A stretch of 64,000 bases of DNA from Candidatus Formimonas warabiya (GCF_002777255.1 NZ_CP017634.1:6212903-6276902), one strand, 5' to 3'; counted from the stretch's first letter, positions 25,545-34,382 are shown. The notes: generated by a model not told the origin, from the sequence alone. A program made the numbers and translations.

Positions 25545-26378
25545 TTGGTTTATTCATGGACGCCTGTACAAAAACAAAGACTGAAAGAATTGAATGCCGA
25601 TGAAGAGCAGCAGGAAATGCTGTTTGAAAATAATGAAAAACGGGACCGGGCTTTTCAGGAATTGGAACAGAAACTGGTCAAAAAAGGGAAAGAGAGATTA
25701 CAAGGATTAAAGGACGAGAGAAAACGACCGGCTCTTTCTATATTGGAAAGTAAATTGGTAGATGCTTTAACGAAAGAGGGTTTTGTGCAAGTTGTCACGC
25801 CCATTATTCTAGCGAAGGGCTCCCTGGCGAAAATGTCCATTCATGATGAGCATCCTCTGTTTTCTCAGGTGTTTTGGCTTGATGAAAAAAAATGTTTGCG
25901 TCCTATGCTGGCGCCGAATTTGTATGCCCTGTGGCGGGAACTGTTACGGTTATGGGAAAAGCCCATCCGGATATTTGAAGTCGGTTCCTGCTTTCGCAAA
26001 GAATCTCAGGGCGCGCATCATTTAAATGAGTTCACCATGTTAAATGTCACGGAATTGGGACTCCCTTTGGAGAAGCGGCAAACCTGGCTGGAGGAAATGG
26101 CTGCTTTGGTGATGGAAACTGCCGGCATCGACCATTACGACCTGGTCAGCGAAACCTCTGTGGTTTATGGCGACACCGTTGATGTGGTGGCAGGGATCGA
26201 ATTAGGATCCGGTGCCATGGGACCCCACCCTTTAGATGATAACTGGGGAATTATTGATCCCTGGGCTGGAATTGGCTTCGGATTGGAACGTTTACTCATG
26301 GTGCGCGAGGGCGGCCAAAACATTCAAAGAATGGCGAAAAGCATTACCTATTTAGACGGTGTGAGGTTAAACATTTAG
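25545..26378 (+). CDS. pylSc: Pyrrolysyl-tRNA synthetase, catalytic subunit PylSc
   Basis: A 277-residue class II synthetase that ligates pyrrolysine to tRNA-Pyl. It corresponds to the C-terminal half of archaeal PylRS: CLRPMLAPNLYALWREL (about residues 117-133), motif 2 with FRKE at 150-153, EFTMLN with the amino-acid-binding Asn near 167, and motif 3 GIGFGLERLLM near 244-254. Start TTG 25545 follows GGGAGGA; TTG 25530 is possible but is inside that site. The tRNA-binding N-terminal domain is separate (28716). The gene ends TAG directly followed by TGA, so amber readthrough would add one residue only. Confidence 0.93.
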   Translation: MVYSWTPVQKQRLKELNADEEQQEMLFENNEKRDRAFQELEQKLVKKGKERLQGLKDERKRPALSILESKLVDALTKEGFVQVVTPIILAKGSLAKMSIHDEHPLFSQVFWLDEKKCLRPMLAPNLYALWRELLRLWEKPIRIFEVGSCFRKESQGAHHLNEFTMLNVTELGLPLEKRQTWLEEMAALVMETAGIDHYDLVSETSVVYGDTVDVVAGIELGSGAMGPHPLDDNWGIIDPWAGIGFGLERLLMVREGGQNIQRMAKSITYLDGVRLNI

Positions 26379-26409
26379 TGAATGCTGTTAACTGGAGAAG
26401 GTGAAAAGA

Positions 26410-27522
26410 ATGGGAATAAGCTCTCAAGAATTTCAGCTGGGAGAGATATTGGATAAAGCTTACCGGGAAATTCCTTTAAATAAGGCGGAAATCATCTTTC
26501 TCCTGGGATTGAATCAAGAGGAAGAAATCAGTCAGGTCTTTCAGGTGGCAAGGGATTTGCGTCAAAGATATTTTGGAGAAAAACTCTTTCTTTACGGATT
26601 TGTCTATTTTTCGACCTTTTGTCAAAATAATTGTACCTTTTGTTTGTATCGAAAATCCAATCGTTCCTTAAAACGTTACCGGAAAAGTGAGCGGGAAATC
26701 TTGGACACGGCATACTCTTTAGCGGAATCCGGTGTTCATTTGCTCGATTTGTGTATGGGTGAGGATCCGGAGTATTTGATGGATAGTCCCCGGAGTTTTG
26801 GTAAATTACTAAAAATTGTCGAAGATGTAAAGCAAAATACCGGCCTGCCCCTGATGATATCCCCGGGGCTGGTTCCCCAGGTATTTTTGGAGAGATTTCA
26901 AGAAGTGGGCGTAAATTGGTACGCTTTATACCAGGAGACCCACAACCGGAGTTTGTATGCGAAAATGCGACTGGATCAAGACTATGACGCGCGCTGGGGA
27001 GCCAAGAGGGCCGCTCACCACATGGGACTGCTGGTGGAAGAGGGGCTTCTGACCGGAATCGGAGATACCATGGAGGATGTGGCTGATTCTTTTCAAGCCA
27101 TGAAAGAATTAGGGGCAGAGCAAGTTCGGGTGATGAGTTTTGTTCCTCAAGAGGAAACGCCCATGGAAAAATGGGTATCGCCCCCCCGCATGAGAGAAAT
27201 CTTGATCATTGCGGTGATGCGGCTGCTGTTTCCCGACCGGTTGATTCCGGCCTCCTTAGATGTGGACGGTATTCGGGGCTTAAAACAACGGCTGAATGCC
27301 GGGGCGAACGTGGTCACATCTATTATTCCCCCCAAGGCGGGTTTGGCGGGAGTATCCAATAATTCTCTGGATATCGATGAGGGAAACAGGACGGTGAAAC
27401 GGGTTGCCGAAGTAGTTGAGGATCTTGGATTGCGCCCGGCTTCTTTGGACCAGTACATAGATTGGGTGGAGAAGAAACAAAAGAGGATCGGCCGGATCCC
27501 TGCCAAGGAGGCAACGATATGA
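26410..27522 (+). CDS. pylB: Methylornithine synthase PylB (radical SAM)
   Basis: A 370-residue radical SAM enzyme that rearranges L-lysine to 3-methyl-D-ornithine, the first step of pyrrolysine synthesis. The cluster motif CX3CX2C is CQNNCTFC near residues 72-79, preceded by LYGFVYFSTF; it is related to BioB and HydE. ATG 26410 was chosen because GGAGAAGG is correctly spaced for it, not for the GTG at 26401. It lies 31 bases after pylSc and overlaps pylC by four bases (ATGA). Confidence 0.92.
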   Translation: MGISSQEFQLGEILDKAYREIPLNKAEIIFLLGLNQEEEISQVFQVARDLRQRYFGEKLFLYGFVYFSTFCQNNCTFCLYRKSNRSLKRYRKSEREILDTAYSLAESGVHLLDLCMGEDPEYLMDSPRSFGKLLKIVEDVKQNTGLPLMISPGLVPQVFLERFQEVGVNWYALYQETHNRSLYAKMRLDQDYDARWGAKRAAHHMGLLVEEGLLTGIGDTMEDVADSFQAMKELGAEQVRVMSFVPQEETPMEKWVSPPRMREILIIAVMRLLFPDRLIPASLDVDGIRGLKQRLNAGANVVTSIIPPKAGLAGVSNNSLDIDEGNRTVKRVAEVVEDLGLRPASLDQYIDWVEKKQKRIGRIPAKEATI

Positions 27523-28679
27523 GAGTAGCTGTCGTGGGAGGAAAATTGCAGGGGGTAGAAGCTTGTTATCTGGCCAAGAAAGCCGGCTGGGAAGTGTTCC
27601 TGATCGACAAAAAAGACGGGGTGCCTGCCCAGGGATTGTGTGACGAATTTTATTTATGGGATGTGACGAAACAGGATGCACAGCTGAGCGCACTTTTCCA
27701 GAAAGTTGATTTTATCCTGCCTGCTTTGGAGAATAAAGAAGCCCATGCCGGCCTGATCCGCTGGGCGGACAAGCTAGATGTTCCCTTGGTTTTTGACCGG
27801 GCGTCCTACGAAATTTCCTGCTCGAAAATTGATTCGAACCAGGTTTTTCGGGAGACGGGCATTCCCATGCCCAAGTTATGGCCGGAGTGCACATTGCCTT
27901 TGGTGGTTAAGCCTTCGGGCTCCAGTGGGAGTGACGGGGTTTTTAAAGTGAGGGACCGGGAGGACCTGGAAAAACTTCAAGAACGTCCGGAAATACTGGA
28001 AACATGGGTGGTGCAAGAATTTGTGGAAGGGCCTTCCTATTCCATAGAAGTAATTGGATGGCAGGGCCATTTTACCTGTTATCAGGTCACAGAATTGGAA
28101 ATGGATGAACATTATGACTGCAAAAGGGTGCTGGCTCCGGCCGGCTTAGACTTTGTTTTGGAGAACGAATTTGTCCGAATAGGCGAAAGGATTGCCCGGC
28201 ATCTCAACTTATCCGGGATCATGGATGTGGAAGTAATCTTGCATGAAGGACAATTAAAGGTCCTGGAAATCGATGCCAGGTTGCCCAGCCAAACGCCTAC
28301 GGTGGTCTATCAATCTTCTGGGATCAATATGGTGGAAATATTAGGTAATCATTGTACTCAGGTACAGGGAACCAGGAAAAAAGAATGGCCCGGCAACCGG
28401 GGAGCGGTCTATGAACACATTTCAGTATCAATGGATGCTGTTAAGGTCTGTGGAGAACATATTATGAGTGAAGCCGGACCCCTTCATTTGATTCCGGACT
28501 TTTTTGGTGCTGATGAAGCCATTACCAATTACTGTCCGGGAAAAAAGGACTGGGTTGCCACGCTGATCATTTCGGGTGCCGACAGACAGGAAGCCTGGGA
28601 AAAAAGATGCCGGGTCATTGACCAGGTGAGGCAAGAGCTGTCCCTGGATCATTATATTGACCTCCTGCCGGAAGGTTAA
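27519..28679 (+). CDS. pylC: 3-methylornithine-L-lysine ligase PylC (ATP-grasp)
   Basis: A 386-residue ATP-grasp ligase that joins 3-methylornithine to the epsilon-amine of lysine. The N-terminus RVAVVGGKLQGVEACYLAKK is typical of PylC. ATP-grasp features include LPLVVKPSGSSGSDGVFKV near residues 125-143 and the metal-binding VLEIDARLPSQTPTVVYQSS near 248-267. ATG 27519 follows AAGGAGG and overlaps pylB. It is followed directly by pylSn; the pylD gene normally found here in bacterial clusters is absent. Confidence 0.92.
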   Translation: MRVAVVGGKLQGVEACYLAKKAGWEVFLIDKKDGVPAQGLCDEFYLWDVTKQDAQLSALFQKVDFILPALENKEAHAGLIRWADKLDVPLVFDRASYEISCSKIDSNQVFRETGIPMPKLWPECTLPLVVKPSGSSGSDGVFKVRDREDLEKLQERPEILETWVVQEFVEGPSYSIEVIGWQGHFTCYQVTELEMDEHYDCKRVLAPAGLDFVLENEFVRIGERIARHLNLSGIMDVEVILHEGQLKVLEIDARLPSQTPTVVYQSSGINMVEILGNHCTQVQGTRKKEWPGNRGAVYEHISVSMDAVKVCGEHIMSEAGPLHLIPDFFGADEAITNYCPGKKDWVATLIISGADRQEAWEKRCRVIDQVRQELSLDHYIDLLPEG

Positions 28680-28715
28680 AAAAAGAGGAATGCCTGAAAA
28701 ATGAGGGGGGCCGGA

Positions 28716-29063
28716 ATGGTGGAAGCGCAAGAAAAGGTGCAAAAACCTGCGTCCAAAGAAAAGAAAAGATATTACCGCAAGAACGTGGATTTTTTTAAAT
28801 TAATCGAAAAAATTAAGTTATGGCCTTCGAGAAATGGCACGCTGCATGGGATCAGGTCCATGAAAATCACGGGTAATACCGCTGAAATAGTGACCCATTG
28901 TAATGAACGGTTTATTATTCGTAATTCTAAGAACAGCAGGGCCGCCAGGTGGCTGCGTAATAAATGGTTTTTCCATGTTTGCCCGGGCTGTAAAATCCCC
29001 CAATGGAAGTTGGAGAAATATTCTGCTACCTATTTAAATCAGTTTTGGGGGTCCAGTCTATAG
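28716..29063 (+). CDS. pylSn: Pyrrolysyl-tRNA synthetase N-terminal tRNA-binding subunit PylSn
   Basis: A 115-residue RNA-binding protein matching the N-terminal domain of archaeal PylRS, which grips the T arm and variable loop of tRNA-Pyl. The core is LHGIRSMKITGNTAEIVTHC (about residues 42-61) followed by RNSKNSRAARWLRNKW and a Cys-X2-Cys (CPGCKIP) near 90-96. The N-terminal 30 residues are basic. Start 28716 is backed by GAGGGGGG; ATG 28701 is also in frame. It lies about 36 bases after pylC and ends in TAG; readthrough would add about eleven residues. Confidence 0.9.
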   Translation: MVEAQEKVQKPASKEKKRYYRKNVDFFKLIEKIKLWPSRNGTLHGIRSMKITGNTAEIVTHCNERFIIRNSKNSRAARWLRNKWFFHVCPGCKIPQWKLEKYSATYLNQFWGSSL

Positions 29064-29284
29064 GTGAAGGAGCGCGCTTACATTTTCCACGGGGTTTAAG
29101 GTATTTTATCTTACCCTGTGGCGCAATAATAATATTAGCTGACCTACAGGTTAAAAAGGAGGGATGTTTCAGGAGAAAAGGGATGATGGACCCATTAGAG
29201 AGAAACCGTCGCTGGGGCGGGAATAAAGTTAAGCTGTTGTAAAAACAACGGTAAAAAAATCTTAAAATAAAGGAGATTAAAAAA

Positions 29285-29911
29285 ATGGCAAATTTTGAAG
29301 CATTATCCCAAAGTGTGATTTCCGGAAAAGAAGCCCAGGTGAAAGAACAAACGAAAGCACTGGTAGACGCAGGAGTAAACCCTCTTGATATTATCAACCA
29401 GGGTTTAATCGCCGGCATGAACGTGGTGGGCGCCCGGTTCAAAAACGGCGAAATGTTTGTTCCGGAAGTACTCATGTCCGCAAAATCCATGGCATCCGGT
29501 ATTGAAATCGTCAAACCTTTGATCGCCGACAAAGATATGCCCAGCAAAGGCAAAATCATACTGGGCACCGTGAAAGGCGACCTCCATGACATCGGTAAAA
29601 ACCTGGTGGGCATGATGTTGGAAAGCGGCGGCTTCAGTGTAGTTAACTTAGGCATCGACATTCCTCCGGAAAAATTTGTGGCTGCAATCAAAGAACATAC
29701 CCCGGATATCGTAGCTATGTCCGCTCTTCTTACCACCACCATGCTGCATATGAAAGACACCATTGAATTAATCAAAGAAGAAGGCCTAAAAGTAAAATGT
29801 ATCGTGGGCGGCGCCCCTATTTCCCAGGACTTTGCTGATGAGATCGGCGCCGACGGCTTTGCTCCCGACGCCGCTTCTGCTGTAGAACTCTGTGCAAAAC
29901 TGCTTGCCTAA
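29285..29911 (+). CDS. mttC: Methylamine-type corrinoid protein (MttC-like)
   Basis: A 208-residue methyl carrier. Residues about 1-85 are the four-helix cap domain (VNPLDIINQGLIAGMNVVGA) and 88-208 the B12-binding Rossmann domain, with the cobalt-ligating His 101 in DLHDIGKNLVGMM and the SALLTT and VGGAPIS segments near 147 and 177. It is placed in the same transcript as mtgA and mttB, so it probably takes the methyl group of trimethylamine. It could also serve the dimethylamine enzyme or the non-pyrrolysine homologue. ATG 29285 is after TAAAGGAG. Confidence 0.9.
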   Translation: MANFEALSQSVISGKEAQVKEQTKALVDAGVNPLDIINQGLIAGMNVVGARFKNGEMFVPEVLMSAKSMASGIEIVKPLIADKDMPSKGKIILGTVKGDLHDIGKNLVGMMLESGGFSVVNLGIDIPPEKFVAAIKEHTPDIVAMSALLTTTMLHMKDTIELIKEEGLKVKCIVGGAPISQDFADEIGADGFAPDAASAVELCAKLLA

Positions 29912-29927
29912 GATAAAAATTTTTTCG

Positions 29928-29954
29928 GGATCCGGGTACTGATTACCCGGATCC
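29928..29954 (+). promoter_or_regulatory. Intercistronic hairpin between mttC and mtgA
   Basis: GGATCCGGGTA (29928-29938) pairs perfectly with TACCCGGATCC (29944-29954), an 11-base stem with a five-base loop, extended by flanking CGG/CCGG residues. No U-tract follows on either strand, so a simple terminator is unlikely. It may stabilise or process the upstream mttC message. Confidence 0.65.
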
Positions 29955-30049
29955 GGGAAAACCAAAGAGAGAAGATCCTTTTCATACCAGGTGAACTACC
30001 CGCACATGTGCAGAAGAACCTATTTTTTTGAAAAAGGAGAAAGTAATAG

Positions 30050-30847
30050 ATGTTAATCGTTGGAGAACTGATCAACACCAGCCGGAAAGCGATCAAACCG
30101 GCAGTAGAAGCTAAAGATGCCGCTTTTATTAAAGATATGGCCCAGAAACAGGTGGATGCCGGCGCCGATTATGTCGACGTGAACTGCGGCACCATGGTTT
30201 TCAACGAAGAAGAAACTATGGCCTGGTTAGTGGAAACCGTGCAGTCCCAGGTGACCGCACCCCTTTGTATCGACAGTCCCAATCCCAAAGCTTTGGAAGT
30301 AGGGCTTTCCCTGTGCAAGCACGGCCAGCCCATGATTAATTCCATCACCGCGGAAAAAGAACGCTATGCCACCATCCTGCCCTTTGTCTTAAAATATAAG
30401 GCCAAGATCGTCGGCCTGTGCATGGATGATTCCGGGATGCCGGAAACTGCGGAAGACCGCTTAAGAATTGCCGACAGGCTGGTGGGCGACATGGTTGCCG
30501 CCGGGGTACCGGAAGACGACATCTATCTGGATCCCCTGGTGAAGCCGGTAAGCACGGGAGACAAAGCCGGTTTGGAAGTCCTGGACACCATTTACGGGAT
30601 CAAGCAGAAATATCCTAAAGTCCACGGCATCTGCGGCTTAAGCAACATTTCCTACGGATTGCCCAACCGGAAAATCTTGAACCAGGTCTTCATGATCCAG
30701 ACCATGACTATGGGCATGGATGGCTACATCCTGGATCCCCTGGATAAGACCATGATGGGTTTTGTGTATGCGTCCCAGGCCCTCCTGGGTAAAGACGAAT
30801 TCTGCATGAAGTATTTGACCGCCCATCGCAACGGATTGTACGAATAG
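30050..30847 (+). CDS. mtgA: Methyltetrahydrofolate:corrinoid protein methyltransferase (MtgA-like)
   Basis: A 265-residue pterin-binding TIM-barrel enzyme of the AcsE/MetH-domain/MtgA group. It moves the methyl group from a methyl-corrinoid protein to tetrahydrofolate. Visible features: VGELINTSRKAIKPAVEAKD at residues 3-22, DAGADYVDVNCGT near 39-51, LCIDSPNPKALEVGL near 75-89, NSITAEKERY near 99-108 and the C-terminal KPVSTGDKAGLEVLD region. Its position between the corrinoid protein and mttB replaces the coenzyme M methyltransferase (MtbA) of methanogens. Ends in TAG, 56 bases before mttB. Confidence 0.85.
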   Translation: MLIVGELINTSRKAIKPAVEAKDAAFIKDMAQKQVDAGADYVDVNCGTMVFNEEETMAWLVETVQSQVTAPLCIDSPNPKALEVGLSLCKHGQPMINSITAEKERYATILPFVLKYKAKIVGLCMDDSGMPETAEDRLRIADRLVGDMVAAGVPEDDIYLDPLVKPVSTGDKAGLEVLDTIYGIKQKYPKVHGICGLSNISYGLPNRKILNQVFMIQTMTMGMDGYILDPLDKTMMGFVYASQALLGKDEFCMKYLTAHRNGLYE

Positions 30848-30903
30848 AATTTACCTGGACCGGTGAAACAATAAAAATAGTGACAAATACGGGGGTGAAT
30901 CTC

Positions 30904-32412
30904 TTGACAGTTAGAGGTGTCCACGCCGGTTCCCACCGCATGGAGGGAATTGGGCTGAATATGTTCACCTACGATGAACTCTACGACATCCATTTAGCAA
31001 CACTGGATGTGCTGTGGAACATCGGGTGCAAAGTAGAAAGCGAAGAAGCTGTTGAAATTTTTGACGGTGCCGGATGTACCATTGACCGGGCCAATCACAA
31101 TGTGAAGATACCTGCCTACCTGGTGGAAGATGCGCTGCGGTCTATTCCGAAAACCTTCCGGGCTTGCGGGCGCAATCCGGAAAATGACTGGTTAAATGAG
31201 AATAATCGGACCGGTTTCGTAAACTTTGGTGAAGCGGTGCAAATGATTGACCCCTATACCAAGGAAATTCGGAAACCCAAAAAGAAAGACGTGGATGATG
31301 TTACCAGATTCTGCGAAGCAATGGACCAGATCATTATTTTTGAAAGAGCACTGGGACCTTCCGAGGTAGATCCCGATGTTTCTCAGGTTCATATTGCTGA
31401 GTCTTTCTATAACAATTGTACCAAACACGCTTACATAGGCATGAATAGACCGGAAAACATGCGCGCTGTCGCGAAAATGGGTTATGTGGTATCCGGTGGG
31501 GAAGACCAGTTCCGACAAAGGCCTCTCTTCTCACAAAGTACGGACCCGGTGAGTCCCCTGGTTCACTCCAAGGGCGCTACCGATACCTTAATTCAAGCGA
31601 TCCGGTGCGGGGTACCGGCGAAGATTAACTCCATGGGTCTCTGCGGGGGCACCACCTGTGTGAACCTGGCCAGCACCCTGGTTACCCACAACGCCGAAAT
31701 GCTCAGCATGTTTGTCCTGGCCCAACTGGTGAAGAAGGGCCATCCCCTGGTATACGGGACTTCTACGGCCATAATGGACCTGAGAACCACCACTGCTTGT
31801 GTGGGAAGCCCTGAATTGGCCCTGTTCAGTGCCGCATGTGCGAAAATGGCTCAATTTTATAACATCCCTGTCTGGGTAGCCGGTGGGTAGACTGACAGCA
31901 AGGTTCCTGATGCCCAGTCCGCATTTGAGTTTTGCATGACCGCTTTATTACCAGCGTTAGCAGGCGCTAACATGATCTATGGTCTTGGCTTACTCGAAGG
32001 CGGTTTGACTTGGGACTATGCCATGCTGGTGATGCAGAATGAAATGGTGAAACAGATTCTCCATTGCGTGAAAGGAATTCCGGTAAATGATGAAGAAATG
32101 GCGTTGGAAGTAATTAAGTCGGTAGGACCCGGCGGTGAATTCATCAGCCATGAACATACATTCCAGAATTTCCGCAGATTATCCGCACCGGTGCTCTTGG
32201 ACCGGCACAATCGTGACGGCTGGAAGGCGGCCGGCAGCAAGGACATCGTTCAGAAGTCCTATGAAAAGGCCCACGAAATCCTGGAAAACTATAAGCCCAC
32301 GCCGCTGCCGGAAAACATTCAGAAACAATTAAAGGATATCGTCGCGGAAGCGGAAGCGGAGACGACTGAAATCAAAGCCAAAGAAAAAGAAGCCATGAGA
32401 AAAGGCAAATAA
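30904..32412 (+). CDS. mttB: Trimethylamine methyltransferase MttB with in-frame amber (pyrrolysine)
   Basis: A 502-residue protein if UAG at 31888-31890 is read as pyrrolysine (codon 329). Upstream the frame ends NIPVWVAGG; downstream it resumes TDSKVPDAQSAFEFCMTALL, the exact MttB context, and continues to TAA 32410-32412. MttB moves a methyl from trimethylamine to its corrinoid protein. Archaeal MttB is about 495 residues with pyrrolysine near 334, so length and position fit. Start TTG 30904 lies behind GGGGGTGAA; GTG 30880 is also in frame. Last gene of the pyl-mtt operon. Not a pseudogene: no other disruption is seen. Confidence 0.93.
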
Positions 32413-32423
32413 ATATTTATGAT

Positions 32424-32469
32424 AAAAGAGAGGAGCCGTGAGACGCGGCCCCTCTCTTTTATTTTAATT
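32424..32469. terminator. Bidirectional terminator between mttB and the minus-strand sigma-54 activator
   Basis: AAAAGAGAGGAGCCG (32424-32438) pairs with CGGCCCCTCTCTTTT (32446-32460) with one mismatch; T-rich tracts follow on both strands. The genes on either side converge here. Confidence 0.88.
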
Positions 32470-32537
32470 TAGACTATAACAAGATCTAAACATGAACGCT
32501 ACCCTGTACTGTAAAATGGATTTCCCCGCCCCCGGGG

Positions 32538-33956
32538 CTAACTGGTTTTTTCCCTATTCGTACAATATTTCCGAATCAGCCTGCTCGCCTTGCTTTGGCT
32601 GGTCTTTAAGGCCTTGGCCACTTCATAGGAACTGCCTAACTCTTTATAGGCTTTTTCAATGAGGTTTTTTTCCACTTCATTAATGGCCTCGTCCAGCGGC
32701 ACAGCCTTGGGAAACAGAATCAGAGACTCATGCTTCTGGCTGTTATCGAGCAAATGTCTGGGTAAATGGCTCTCATTAATAATGGTTTCCGGTGCTACGA
32801 CCACCAAACGTTCAATGGTATTCTCCAATTCCCGGATATTTCCCGGCCACCAATAGCTAGAAAGAATATTTAGACAATTTTGGGAAATCTGATGGGAAAC
32901 CCGGTATTTATTATTATATTTATCCAGAAAATAATGAATGAGAGGAATAATTTCTTCTTCTCTCTCCCGCAGCGGAGGAATTTCAATTTCGAAGACATTC
33001 AGGCGGTAGTATAAATCTTCTCTAAATTCTCCCTTCTCCACCATCTCTTTAAGATTGCGGTTGGTGGCGGCAATAATGCGACAATTGGCTTGCTGAACTT
33101 CTCTGCCGCCCACTTTAAAATACTGGTTGTCTTGCAGGACCTGCAGTAGTTTGGCCTGCATTTTCATGGGAAGTTCGCCGATTTCGTCTAAAAATAAGGT
33201 ACCGTCGTTGGCTAATTCGATTAAGCCTAATTTGCCTTTTTCATGGGCGCCGGTAAAGGCCCCTTTGGCATAGCCGAATAATTCCGATTCCATTAATTCG
33301 CTGGGAATGGAGGCGCAGTTAATGGGAATAAAAGGACCATTTTTTCTGGAACTGTTTTTGTGAATATATTTGGCCACGATGCCTTTCCCTGTTCCTGATT
33401 CGCCCAGGAGCAAAACTGTGGATTCGACAGAGGCGATTCTTTGGGCCAACTCCAGAAGATCGGACATTTTTTTGCTGCGCACAATGAAGTCCGGTGTGCT
33501 CATTTCTTTCTTGCGCAGTTCTTCCACCTCGGTTTTATACCGCTTTAACAATTGGGTGCTCTTGTCCAGCTCGAATTTAAGGCCTTCGGGCTCGGTAATA
33601 TCACGAGAGTTTTCAATCACCAGCTCCAGGTGTCCCTCTTCATCCCAAATAGGTGTGGCGGTAGTAAGCAGCGTTTTTCCGGTACAGGTTTTTTGTTCTA
33701 ATGTGAAACTCCTTTTTCGTTTGATGGCAATAGGGCTCACCCGGGGTCCCCATAATTTTTTTTCGGAGATTTCCTGTGAGCTTTTGCCGATGATTTCCGA
33801 TGCTTTCACGCCATAATGTCTTTCCGCCGCATTGTTCACATAAATCACGATACCTTCTGCATTTGTTACATAGATCTCATCGAAAGAATGATCCAAAATT
33901 TTTTTCAGCGTGTTGTAGTCCAACTGAGTTACGGGTTCCTTTTTATGATGTGCCAT
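32538..33956 (-). CDS. PAS-containing sigma-54 activator (enhancer-binding protein)
   Basis: A 472-residue regulator. Residues about 12-125 are a PAS domain (SFDEIYVTNAEGIVIYVNNA; GVKASEIIGKSSQEI), a short coiled segment follows, residues about 160-395 are the AAA+ domain with Walker A GESGTGKG, the sigma-54 contact loop GAFTGA and Walker B TLFLDEIGELP, and the C-terminus has a Fis-type helix-turn-helix (SYEVAKALKTSQSKASRLIR). GGAGGTAAG precedes ATG 33956. It sits between two sigma-54 operons for methylated amines and probably activates them; the PAS ligand is unknown. Ends in TAG. Confidence 0.9.
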   Translation of the reverse strand: MAHHKKEPVTQLDYNTLKKILDHSFDEIYVTNAEGIVIYVNNAAERHYGVKASEIIGKSSQEISEKKLWGPRVSPIAIKRKRSFTLEQKTCTGKTLLTTATPIWDEEGHLELVIENSRDITEPEGLKFELDKSTQLLKRYKTEVEELRKKEMSTPDFIVRSKKMSDLLELAQRIASVESTVLLLGESGTGKGIVAKYIHKNSSRKNGPFIPINCASIPSELMESELFGYAKGAFTGAHEKGKLGLIELANDGTLFLDEIGELPMKMQAKLLQVLQDNQYFKVGGREVQQANCRIIAATNRNLKEMVEKGEFREDLYYRLNVFEIEIPPLREREEEIIPLIHYFLDKYNNKYRVSHQISQNCLNILSSYWWPGNIRELENTIERLVVVAPETIINESHLPRHLLDNSQKHESLILFPKAVPLDEAINEVEKNLIEKAYKELGSSYEVAKALKTSQSKASRLIRKYCTNREKTS

Positions 33957-34366
33957 GCTCTTACCTCCTGTTCCGCTGAAAAAACTAGCAGTGTAGTTTA
34001 AAAAAAGATAATTTTAACAGGATATTAAATATAAATACCGTTTACAAGAATATTATTATAACAAAAAAACATTGTTCTGAACATTGTATTTTTTTACAAA
34101 TACTCATTGTAATTTCGACGAAAAAAAGGGAATTCCTTTAATTTAAAAGATAATTAACCAAGGCTTAATCTTGACGGATTTTGTCGGAACAGGACGAGTT
34201 TTTACAAAAGGGTTTTGTGCGGTGTATAGGGAAAACTTATTAAGGGGAAAATGATCATCGACAGCCGAGTATTCCTTGACTCAAAGGAAGTCATAAATGA
34301 CTTGTTGCCCGCCACCATCCGGAAGCCAAAGCCTTCTCTGCCGGGGCTCTACAAAAAATAAAGGAA
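33957..34366. other. Intergenic control region between the activator and the kinase operon
   Basis: About 400 bases up to the sigma-54 promoter hold no gene. A/T-rich sequence at 34000-34130 probably carries the activator promoter on the minus strand, not resolved by eye. A perfect dyad AAGTCAT-AA-ATGACTT lies at 34288-34303, about 65 bases upstream of the sigma-54 site and suited to bind an activator; a second imperfect pair TTCCTT/AAGGAA flanks 34272-34288. Confidence 0.5.
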
Positions 34367-34382
34367 TGGCACGATTTTTGCT
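34367..34382 (+). promoter_or_regulatory. Sigma-54 promoter of the kinase-transporter-MttB-like operon
   Basis: TGGCACGATTTTTGCT matches the sigma-54 consensus very closely, with GG at 34368-34369 and GC at 34380-34381, ten bases apart. The start site would be near 34393, about 175 bases before the kinase start. Confidence 0.88.

Noticed and set aside
29928..29954. Terminator between mttC and mtgA
   Set aside because: The stem is strong but no U-tract follows on the plus strand, and mtgA and mttB have no clear promoter of their own.
31888..31890. mttB as a pseudogene broken by a nonsense codon
   Set aside because: Homology continues in the same frame after TAG with the exact active-site context. 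tRNA-Pyl and its synthetase are encoded upstream, and two further genes have TAG at the equivalent place.
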